The notes under the pieces were generated by a model, which worked only from the letters and a program-made list of their open reading frames with translations, was not told the DNA's origin and did not search any database. A program made the position numbers and the translations under genes. Positions 15,583 through 22,200 of a DNA stretch of 35,432 nucleotides are shown here, piece by piece; position 1 is the first letter of the stretch; the number at the start of each line of letters is the position of its first letter. Source of the DNA: an uncultured Clostridia bacterium (lineage in GTDB: Bacteria > Bacillota_A > Clostridia > TANB77 > CAG-508). The stretch spans positions 1-35,432 of the forward strand of contig CANQQF010000016.1 of the NCBI GenBank assembly GCA_947625985.1, in the 5' to 3' direction.

Positions 15583-16899
15583 ATGAAAAATTTCTTTATA
15601 ATAATTATTATGAAAATATTGCACTTAATTTTAAAAATATGTGGTAAAAATGGTGGTAATCTTTTGGGTAAGCTTGCATATGACTGGAATCCTGATATCT
15701 TTAAATATTTTAAAATATCTTGTCCTATCATTGCAGTTACTGCAACTAATGGTAAAACAATGACAAATAATGCAATTGGTCACATTTTAAAAACAGCGAA
15801 CAAAAAAGTAATTAGCAATACAGAGGGAAATAATATGGATACTGGTATTCTTTCTACTCTACTTAAAAGTTGTTCTCTAAAAGGTAAAATTAAAGCTGAT
15901 TATTTAGTATTTGAAGTTGATGAAGGTTACATTCCTATTATATTTAAAGATTTAAAATTAGATACTTTAGTTATTTTAGATTTTTTCCGCGATCAATTAG
16001 ATAGAAATGGTGAAGTAGAAACTTTGATTTTAAAAATAAATGATTTCTTAAAATCATATACTGGTAATCTTGTTTTGAATGCTGACGACCCAAATGTTGC
16101 AAGACTTGGAAAAGCAAATCCAGATAATAAAAACATTAAATATTTTAGTGTAGAAAGATATGAATTTGCAACTGATAATATAAAAGAAGCGGGCGAAGGA
16201 AAATATTGTCCATTTTGTAGTAGTCAATTAAAATATGAATATTATCAATATTCTCATATTGGTAAATTTATATGTCCTAAATGTAATTTTGGAAATAACA
16301 AAATATCAACTTTGGCAACTGATATAGATTTAAAAAATAGAAGTTTTAAAATTGATAATATAACTTACAATATTAAATTCAACAGCATTTATAACATTTA
16401 TAACTTTACTGCATGTGTATGTGTTGCTTCTATTTATAATATTGAAACTGAAAAAGTAAGACAAGCTCTTTCTACTTTTGTTTTGAACAATGGTAGATTA
16501 GAAGAAGTTGAAATTAATGATACTCCTACTGTTATAAACTTAGCAAAAAATCCGACAGGTGCAAATGTTAGCCTTCGTATATTAAATGAAGACGATGATG
16601 AAAAAGAATTACTTTTTGTTTTAAATGACAATATTGCAGACGGATTAGACGTTTCTTGGATTTGGGATATTAACTTTAACAAACTAAATAAAGTTTCTAG
16701 GATAATTACTTCTGGTAAACGAGCTTATGATATTGCCATTCGCATAAAAACAAGTGGTTATGATGCTTCAAATATTGAACCTTATTTATCTTTAGAAGAG
16801 GCTGTTAATAGTTTTTATAGTACTAATGTTAAAAAATATGTTATTGCAAACTATACTTCTTTGCAACCAACTAGGAAAGAAATCTTTAAACATAAATAA
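15583..16899 (+). CDS. murT: Lipid II isoglutaminyl synthase, MurT subunit
   Basis: MurT works with GatD to amidate the D-Glu of the peptidoglycan stem in lipid II to D-isoglutamine, using ATP and glutamine. The 438-residue protein has a Mur-ligase central domain with P-loop VTATNGKTMTNN near residues 51-62 and VFEVDEGYIP near 108. Two CxxC pairs (CPFC and CPKC, about 206-232) form the zinc ribbon inserted in MurT, and a C-terminal MurT domain (about 310-430) contains NPTGANVSLRIL and DGLDVSWIWDINF. A short hydrophobic N-terminus may dock on the membrane. The ATG has AAGGAG 9 bases upstream. gatD follows at once, as in staphylococci and clostridia. Confidence 0.95.
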   Translation: MKNFFIIIIMKILHLILKICGKNGGNLLGKLAYDWNPDIFKYFKISCPIIAVTATNGKTMTNNAIGHILKTANKKVISNTEGNNMDTGILSTLLKSCSLKGKIKADYLVFEVDEGYIPIIFKDLKLDTLVILDFFRDQLDRNGEVETLILKINDFLKSYTGNLVLNADDPNVARLGKANPDNKNIKYFSVERYEFATDNIKEAGEGKYCPFCSSQLKYEYYQYSHIGKFICPKCNFGNNKISTLATDIDLKNRSFKIDNITYNIKFNSIYNIYNFTACVCVASIYNIETEKVRQALSTFVLNNGRLEEVEINDTPTVINLAKNPTGANVSLRILNEDDDEKELLFVLNDNIADGLDVSWIWDINFNKLNKVSRIITSGKRAYDIAIRIKTSGYDASNIEPYLSLEEAVNSFYSTNVKKYVIANYTSLQPTRKEIFKHK

Positions 16900-16913
16900 A
16901 TATGGAGGAGCTT

Positions 16914-17657
16914 ATGAAGGAACTAAAAATATTATATTTATACCCTGATTTATTAGAATTATATGGCGATTATGGGAACATACAAGTTCTTAAATACCGT
17001 ATTGAAAAACGTGGTTTTAAAGCTATTATAGATAGGTACTGTATTAATGATGATGCACCTGATTTCAAATCATATGATTTAGTATTTGCAGGTGGCGGTG
17101 CTGATAACGAACAGAATATTTTAGCTAAAGATTTACTTCAATATAAAGACAATATTAAAGAAGCAATAAATACTGGTGTGTTTTTCTTACTTATATGTGG
17201 AGCATATCAATTATTTGGAAAATATTATAAAGGTGTTGAAGGAAATATCGTTCCAGGTCTTAATATTTTTGATTATTACACTGAAGCAATTACAGATAGA
17301 AAAAAAAGATGTATTGGAAATATAGTTATTGAAGCTAATTTAAATGGAAACTTAACAAAAGTAATTGGATTTGAAAATCATGGTGGACAAACTTTTGATA
17401 TTCATACTCCTTTTGGAAAAGTTTTATTTGGTAATGGAAACAAGTTTGGAGATTCAAAAGAAGGATTTTTTTCCAATAACGTTATTGCTACATATCTACA
17501 CGGACCTTTGTTATCAAAAAATCCTGATGTATCAGATTATATTATAAAATATTGTCTAGACAGAAAATATAATGAAAATATAACTTTAGAAAAATTAGAT
17601 GACGATTTTGAAAACGCTTGTAGAAAACAGTTACTTGAAATACTAAAAAACCCCTAA
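16914..17657 (+). CDS. gatD: Lipid II isoglutaminyl synthase, GatD glutamine amidotransferase subunit
   Basis: GatD releases ammonia from glutamine for MurT. The 247-residue protein is a CobB/CobQ-type class I amidotransferase. The N-terminal ILYLYPDLLELYGDYGNIQVL matches GatD, the nucleophile is Cys95 in LLICGAYQLFG, and the catalytic His is in ATYLHGPLLSKNP near residue 200. GFENHGGQT near 155 is also typical. ATG 16914 is chosen because GGAGGAG lies 5-8 bases upstream; the earlier ATG 16902 overlaps that ribosome site. The stop codon sits in the loop of the terminator. Confidence 0.95.
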   Translation: MKELKILYLYPDLLELYGDYGNIQVLKYRIEKRGFKAIIDRYCINDDAPDFKSYDLVFAGGGADNEQNILAKDLLQYKDNIKEAINTGVFFLLICGAYQLFGKYYKGVEGNIVPGLNIFDYYTEAITDRKKRCIGNIVIEANLNGNLTKVIGFENHGGQTFDIHTPFGKVLFGNGNKFGDSKEGFFSNNVIATYLHGPLLSKNPDVSDYIIKYCLDRKYNENITLEKLDDDFENACRKQLLEILKNP

Positions 17658-17671
17658 AAGGGGTTTTTAGT
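17642..17671 (+). terminator. Terminator at the end of gatD, also facing the HNH gene
   Basis: CTAAAAA and CCCC pair with GGGGTTTTTAG around a TAAAA loop, with A/T runs on both sides. The gatD stop TAA (17655-17657) is in the loop. The HNH gene on the minus strand ends one base away, so one hairpin can serve both convergent genes. Confidence 0.88.
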
Positions 17672-17672
17672 A

Positions 17673-18341
17673 TTAAACGTCAATACATTTTACATAATCT
17701 AGAATAACAACTGGAACCATCTCCATATTGTTCTCTACTGCAATATCATATAAAACAATTGACTCCAATAATGCTAGATTTTTTGATAGAACTAGCGGTT
17801 TCCGTAGATAACCAAACCGTTCAAAATGATTGTAGCAAACTTTAACTTCTCTTTCTTGCCTTTCGGCAAGTTTAAAATTTTCGCTTACCTTTATTTGTTC
17901 AATTGGAATCATTTCAATTTCCCATCCATTTGTTTTATACTTTCCTTGCTTCTTATCTTGTAACATTTCCTTTTCAATATTTTTACGAAAATTTTGAGCT
18001 TCTCTCTCAGAAACATTATCTCGTAAATATCTATAAATGTAGTATTCACTGTTAGTTAAAAAACTTTTATCATTGTTACAAGAACGGCAACATCCGTATA
18101 AATTTTGGATATCTGTTATTCCTCCCCGAGCTTGAGGTATTAAATGATCAACAGTTAAATATCCAACTCCAAATGATTTGCCACAAAATATACATTTTCC
18201 AATAGATTTTGCCATACTTCTTGCTATAAACATATAATCTATAGAATTACAGACTATTGTTTCTTCGTTGAAATCTACATATGCACAAACGTCAATATCC
18301 TCTATTATTTCTCTAGCAAGTTCAAGTGTTCTTATATTCAT
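17673..18341 (-). CDS. HNH endonuclease with ParB-like C-terminal region
   Basis: A 222-residue protein. The HNH nuclease motif spans residues 50-92: Cys50 and Cys53 (CIFC), LTVDHLIPQARGG with Asp65-His66, Asn80, then CRSCNNDK with Cys85 and Cys88. A charged helix (about 105-135) links to residues 140-222, where EMIPIEQIKVS, HFERFGYLRKPLVL and MVPVVILDY follow the order of a ParB/Srx-fold domain. The usual DGxHR catalytic segment is ESIVLYDI, so that domain may only bind nucleotide or DNA. Codon use differs: three in-frame CGG plus CCG, against almost none elsewhere in the window. GGAGAGG lies 7 bases before the ATG. Possibly acquired by transfer; target and partner unknown. Confidence 0.82.
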   Translation of the reverse strand: MNIRTLELAREIIEDIDVCAYVDFNEETIVCNSIDYMFIARSMAKSIGKCIFCGKSFGVGYLTVDHLIPQARGGITDIQNLYGCCRSCNNDKSFLTNSEYYIYRYLRDNVSEREAQNFRKNIEKEMLQDKKQGKYKTNGWEIEMIPIEQIKVSENFKLAERQEREVKVCYNHFERFGYLRKPLVLSKNLALLESIVLYDIAVENNMEMVPVVILDYVKCIDV

Positions 18342-18369
18342 AAGTCACCTCTCCAAATGTTATGTTAAT

Positions 18370-18398
18370 ATTATAACTTAAATAAGAAAAAATAGCAA
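18370..18398 (-). promoter_or_regulatory. Promoter of the HNH gene
   Basis: Minus strand: -35 TTGCTA at 18398-18393, a 17-base spacer, and -10 TATAAT at 18375-18370, about 29 bases before the ATG. The -35 is part of the distal arm of the nrdD terminator, so the two signals share bases. Confidence 0.65.
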
Positions 18399-18423
18399 CC
18401 TCTTTATATAAATTAGTTGCTAT
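18386..18423 (-). terminator. Terminator of nrdD
   Basis: Arms 18416-18423 and 18392-18399 (ATAGCAAC/GTTGCTAT) pair perfectly around a 16-base loop and are followed by six T on the minus strand. It begins about 14 bases after the nrdD stop. Confidence 0.75.
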
Positions 18424-18436
18424 CTTTATTTATTTT

Positions 18437-20563
18437 CTATAAATGTAGAACTCTTTGTTTAATTTCTTTTGTTTTTCCAACATTCCAAAAGTTTTCTCCT
18501 AAATATCCACACGTTCTTCTTGTTACATTCATTTTAGCTTTATCTTTATTTCCACAGTTTGGACATTCCCATTCTAATTCATCGTTTATTATAATTTCTC
18601 CATCAAACCCGCATACTTGGCAATAATCTGATTTTGTATTGAATTCAGCATATTGAATATTTTCATATATAAATTTAACTAGTGCTTCCATTGCATCAAT
18701 ATTATTAGTCATATTTGGAACCTCAACATATGAAATTGCTCCTCCTGGAGTATATTCTTGGAATTCGCTTTCAAATTTTAATTTATCAAAAGCTGTTATT
18801 TTTTCTCTTACATCTACATGATATGAATTTGTATAATATCCTTTATCTGTAACATCTTTGATTTCTCCAAATCGTTCTTTATCTATACGTGCAAATCTAT
18901 AACATAAACTTTCTGCCGGAGTTCCATATAATGCAAATCCTAATCCTGTTTGTTTTTTCCAATCTTTCACAGCTTTTTGTAAACGCTTCATTATTTTTAT
19001 TCCAAAGTCATGTCCTTCTTTAGTTGTATGTGATTTTCCTGTCATTAATTTTGTTGTTTCATATATTCCAATATATCCTAAAGATAATGTAGAATATCCA
19101 CCTTTTAATAACTTGTCTATTGTCTCACCTTTTTCTAATCTTGCAATAGCTCCATATCTCCAGTGAACAGGGCTAATGTCTGATTTTGTTCCAAGTAAAG
19201 CATAATGTCTACACATTAAAGCTTCTTGGCATATCTCTAATCTTTCATCTAATAATTTCCAGAATTTTTCTTCATCTCCATCAGCAATTATTGCAACTTG
19301 AGGCAAATTTATACTTACAACTCCTTGATTAAATCTTCCTTCAAATTTATAGTTTCCATTTTCATCTTTCCAAGGAGATAAGAAACTTCTGCATCCCATT
19401 GGACTAAACACATTACCTTCATAATTTTCACGCATTTTCTTTGCTGAAATATAATCTGGATACATCCTTTTTGAAGAACATTTAACTGCAAGTTTAGTTA
19501 AATAATCATATTTTCCACCTTTTAATGCATTATGTTCATCTAATACATATACTAATTTAGGAAATGCTGGTGTTATATAAACTCCTGCTTCATTTTTTAT
19601 TCCCTGATATCTTTGTTTTAAAATCTCTTCAATAATCATTGCATTTTCTTCTATGTATGGATCGTCTTTTTCAAGATTTAAGAATAATGTTACAAATGGA
19701 GATTGTCCATTTGTTGTCATTAAAGTATTTATTTGATATTGTATTGTTTGAACTCCAGCTGATAACTCTCTTTTTACTCTATCCATTACTAAATCTTCTA
19801 TTATTTCTTGAGGGATTTTTCCTTTATATTTATTTTCTATTTCTTTTGTGAATTTTTCTTTACTTTTCCTTAAGTATTTTCCTAAATGCTTTAAATCAAC
19901 TGATTGACCACCATATTGATTACTTGCTACAGATGCAATAATTTGTGTTGTTACTGTACAAGCAACTTGAAAACTCTTTGGGCTTTCTATCATTTTACCA
20001 TTCATTACTGTTCCATTATCTAGCATATCTTGTATATTAATTAAACAACAATTAAAAATTGGTTGCACAAAATAATCCATATCATGGAAATGTAGAATTC
20101 CATCTTCATGAGCCTTAGTTATCTTCTCAGGTAATAATATTCTTCTTGTTAAATCTCGTGAAACTTCCCCTGCTATATAATCTCTTTGAGTAGATGCAAG
20201 CATTGTATTTTTATTTGAATTTTCCTCTGCTAATTCCTTATTTTCATTTCTTATTAATCCTAAAATTGATTCATCTGTTGTATTTTGTTTTCTAACTAGA
20301 GCTCTTGTATAACGATAAACTATATATTTTTTAGCTAATTCATATTTATGTATAGACATTAATTTTTCTTCAATTATATCTTGAATATCTTCTACAAGCA
20401 TTCTTTTTTTACCTAACTCTTCGATATAATTTGTGATTTCTTTAATTTCTTCCTTTTTTGCTCTTTCTTTTGGTCTAACTTCTTTATTAGCTTTTTTTAT
20501 TGCTGTACAGATTTTTTCTCTATTGTAATCTACGGCTCTTCCGTCTCTCTTAATAATTTTCAT
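18437..20563 (-). CDS. nrdD: Anaerobic ribonucleoside-triphosphate reductase (class III)
   Basis: Oxygen-sensitive glycyl-radical enzyme that reduces NTPs to dNTPs using formate. The 708-residue protein starts with an ATP-cone (KIIKRDGRAVDYNREKI). The catalytic barrel includes HFHDMDYFVQPIFNCCLINI near 155 and NLEKDDPYIEENA near 300. The C-terminal zinc site is CQVCG and CPNCG, followed by the radical loop RRTCGYLGENFW with the glycyl residue at about 686. The ATG has GGAGG about 11 bases upstream. No activase nrdG is adjacent. Upstream lies a TGTTGC-N4-GCAACA palindrome centred about 40 bases before the predicted start, and the divergent neighbour is a Crp/Fnr regulator, so redox or related control is likely. 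Confidence 0.97.
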   Translation of the reverse strand: MKIIKRDGRAVDYNREKICTAIKKANKEVRPKERAKKEEIKEITNYIEELGKKRMLVEDIQDIIEEKLMSIHKYELAKKYIVYRYTRALVRKQNTTDESILGLIRNENKELAEENSNKNTMLASTQRDYIAGEVSRDLTRRILLPEKITKAHEDGILHFHDMDYFVQPIFNCCLINIQDMLDNGTVMNGKMIESPKSFQVACTVTTQIIASVASNQYGGQSVDLKHLGKYLRKSKEKFTKEIENKYKGKIPQEIIEDLVMDRVKRELSAGVQTIQYQINTLMTTNGQSPFVTLFLNLEKDDPYIEENAMIIEEILKQRYQGIKNEAGVYITPAFPKLVYVLDEHNALKGGKYDYLTKLAVKCSSKRMYPDYISAKKMRENYEGNVFSPMGCRSFLSPWKDENGNYKFEGRFNQGVVSINLPQVAIIADGDEEKFWKLLDERLEICQEALMCRHYALLGTKSDISPVHWRYGAIARLEKGETIDKLLKGGYSTLSLGYIGIYETTKLMTGKSHTTKEGHDFGIKIMKRLQKAVKDWKKQTGLGFALYGTPAESLCYRFARIDKERFGEIKDVTDKGYYTNSYHVDVREKITAFDKLKFESEFQEYTPGGAISYVEVPNMTNNIDAMEALVKFIYENIQYAEFNTKSDYCQVCGFDGEIIINDELEWECPNCGNKDKAKMNVTRRTCGYLGENFWNVGKTKEIKQRVLHL

Positions 20564-20599
20564 CTTCTACATTTCCTCCCTCAAATTTTTGATGGTTTA

Positions 20600-20605
20600 A
20601 TTATA
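20600..20605 (-). promoter_or_regulatory. -10 element of the nrdD promoter
   Basis: TATAAT on the minus strand about 37 bases before the nrdD ATG. No good -35 hexamer is present at normal spacing; instead the palindrome at 20626-20641 is centred 28 bases upstream of the -10. Poor -35 plus an activator-like site fits a class II activated promoter. Confidence 0.6.
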
Positions 20606-20625
20606 TAGTAAGAATTTATTTTTTC

Positions 20626-20641
20626 TGTTGCAAAAGCAACA
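20626..20641. promoter_or_regulatory. Crp/Fnr-type operator upstream of nrdD
   Basis: TGTTGCAAAAGCAACA, perfect half-sites TGTTGC/GCAACA with a 4-base centre. The centre lies at about -40.5 relative to the predicted nrdD start, the usual place for an Fnr-like activator. The same half-sites recur at 20774-20789. Confidence 0.75.
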
Positions 20642-20773
20642 AATTATGGTTTGTACATTTGTTCGTTTTTTTGTACTTTAGATTTCCCCAATTTTTCTAT
20701 GTTCTATTTAATATTACAATAACATTACATTTTTATTACTGATTTTTTGACTTATTATGTCACTTTATATTCA

Positions 20774-20804
20774 TGTTGCAATTGCAACACAAATACTGTA
20801 TAAT
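20774..20804 (+). promoter_or_regulatory. Crp/Fnr-type operator overlapping the regulator's own promoter
   Basis: Palindrome TGTTGCAATTGCAACA (20774-20789) contains the -35 TTGCAA (20776-20781). A 17-base spacer and a -10 TATAAT (20799-20804) follow. A protein bound here would cover the -35, consistent with autorepression. Confidence 0.78.
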
Positions 20805-20829
20805 ACATATAGCAAAAGAGGTGTTTTTG

Positions 20830-21462
20830 ATGAACTATAATTTTGATGTAAATCAGTTTATTATTGACTTCGATAACAATTGTTCCAAAACAATAAAAAA
20901 ATTTTTTTCAAAAAATGAAGTTATAACTTCTTATATACGAAAACGTCAACAAGTTTGTATTTTATTAGAAGGTTCTGCTGATTTAGTACGTTATGATTTT
21001 AATGGAAATAGAATTATAATTGACCATTTTTCAAAAAATGATATTTTTGGTGAAGTATTTTATAATATTACTACCAGTAATGAATTGTTTGTAGAGGCTA
21101 AACAAAAATCCACGGTTTTGTTTTTTAATTATGATAATATTCATTCTAAATGTAAAAGTAGTTGTAAATTTCATTCTGTTTTAACCTCCAAATTTAGTGA
21201 ACTCGTTTTGAATAAAATCACTGACTTAAATATGAGAATAGAACTACTTTCTAAACGATCTATTCGTGAAAAATTATTAACTTATTTCAATCTACAATCT
21301 AGCCAAAAATTTAGTAAATCTTTCACTATTCCTTTTACTTTAACCGATTTAGCAGATTATTTGTGTATAGATAGAAGTGCTATGATGAGAGAAATGAAAT
21401 TACTTAAAGAAGAAGGATTTATTCAAAAAACAGGAAACCAAATCAAACTACTATACGAATAA
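20830..21462 (+). CDS. Crp/Fnr-family transcriptional regulator
   Basis: A 210-residue regulator. The N-terminal cyclic-nucleotide-binding-like barrel (about 20-105) includes VCILLEGSADLVRYDFNGNR and NDIFGEVF; a long dimer helix covers about 112-142. The C-terminal winged HTH has TLTDLADYLCIDRSAMMREMKLLKEEG (residues 170-196, recognition helix from about 180). Cysteines are at 18, 43, 108, 112 and 179; the CKSSC pair at 108-112 is common in clostridial members and could hold a metal or Fe-S centre. The effector is not certain. ATG 20830 with AGAGGTG upstream is chosen; the longer frame from 20773 would start inside the promoter. It likely binds TGTTGC-N4-GCAACA at its own and the nrdD promoter. 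Confidence 0.9.
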   Translation: MNYNFDVNQFIIDFDNNCSKTIKKFFSKNEVITSYIRKRQQVCILLEGSADLVRYDFNGNRIIIDHFSKNDIFGEVFYNITTSNELFVEAKQKSTVLFFNYDNIHSKCKSSCKFHSVLTSKFSELVLNKITDLNMRIELLSKRSIREKLLTYFNLQSSQKFSKSFTIPFTLTDLADYLCIDRSAMMREMKLLKEEGFIQKTGNQIKLLYE

Positions 21463-21468
21463 AATTAT

Positions 21469-21532
21469 AAATTAAAACTACTTCTCAACTGAAGCCATCT
21501 TTTATAGCAACAGTAAAAAGTAGTTTTAATTT
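21469..21532 (+). terminator. Long-loop hairpin between convergent genes, probable terminator
   Basis: AAATTAAAACTACTT (21469-21483) is the exact complement of AAGTAGTTTTAATTT (21518-21532). The 34-base loop contains a further CTTC/GAAG pairing near its left edge. It is AT-rich with a T-rich exit in both directions and lies between the stops of the regulator and MBL genes. Confidence 0.5.
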
Positions 21533-21539
21533 TATACTT

Positions 21540-22187
21540 TTAGTATAATCTTGGTTTTAAATCAAAATAAATTGGTTTTTCTTCTCTAATCATAGTAGAT
21601 TTTCCATGTCCAGGATACACTATTGTATCATCTGGTAAAACTAATAATTTCTTTTGAATTGAATTCATTATATCTTTTAAACTAGATGTTGGTATATCAG
21701 TTCTTCCCCAAGTACCTCTAAACATTGTGTCTCCTGAAAACAAACATTTCTCTTTTTCACAATATAAAGAACTTCCACCTTTTGTATGCCCTGGAGTATG
21801 AATCACTCTAAATTCTAAATCTCCTAAGTGAATTATATCATTATCATCAACTCTTGAATCTGCCTCAAGTTCAATTTCAGGTATATCTATATATAAAGAT
21901 AAATTTATGGTTTTATCATTTAATCCTTCCGCGTCATATCTGTGTATTAAAATTTTTCCTCCACATCTTTCCTTTAACTCTTTAACTCCTAAAATGTGGT
22001 CTCCATGACAATGTGTTAAATAAATATATTTTACTTTTCCATTTATTGGCTTTATTATATTTTCAATTTTATCAACATCACCTGCTGGATCTATTACCAT
22101 AACTTCTCTTGTTTTTTCATCTGTGATTATATAACAGTTTGTAGGATCTCCAATCCATGTATCTATTTTAAGTCTTTTTAATATCAT
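21540..22187 (-). CDS. MBL-fold metal-dependent hydrolase (glyoxalase II-like)
   Basis: A 215-residue metallo-beta-lactamase-fold hydrolase. The metal motif is THCHGDH (His59, His61, Asp63, His64). Further ligands are in HTPGHTKGG near 133-141, FSGDTMFRGTWGRTD near 150, and YPGHGKST near 193. The GRTD segment is typical of YcbL/glyoxalase-II-like enzymes that cleave thioesters or related substrates. No signal peptide. GGGGAG lies 8 bases before the ATG. It is the last gene of recJ-rel-MBL, an order often seen in Firmicutes, but the substrate is not known. Confidence 0.92.
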   Translation of the reverse strand: MILKRLKIDTWIGDPTNCYIITDEKTREVMVIDPAGDVDKIENIIKPINGKVKYIYLTHCHGDHILGVKELKERCGGKILIHRYDAEGLNDKTINLSLYIDIPEIELEADSRVDDNDIIHLGDLEFRVIHTPGHTKGGSSLYCEKEKCLFSGDTMFRGTWGRTDIPTSSLKDIMNSIQKKLLVLPDDTIVYPGHGKSTMIREEKPIYFDLKPRLY

Positions 22188-22200
22188 TTGTATTTCTCCC

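Noticed and set aside
17642..17671. Possible attenuator controlling the HNH gene
   Set aside because: The hairpin is downstream of both convergent stops; it is an ordinary shared terminator.
20773..20829. Longer N-terminus for the Crp/Fnr regulator starting at ATG 20773
   Set aside because: That start lies inside the operator and upstream of the predicted transcription start; the ATG at 20830 has a ribosome site and matches family length.
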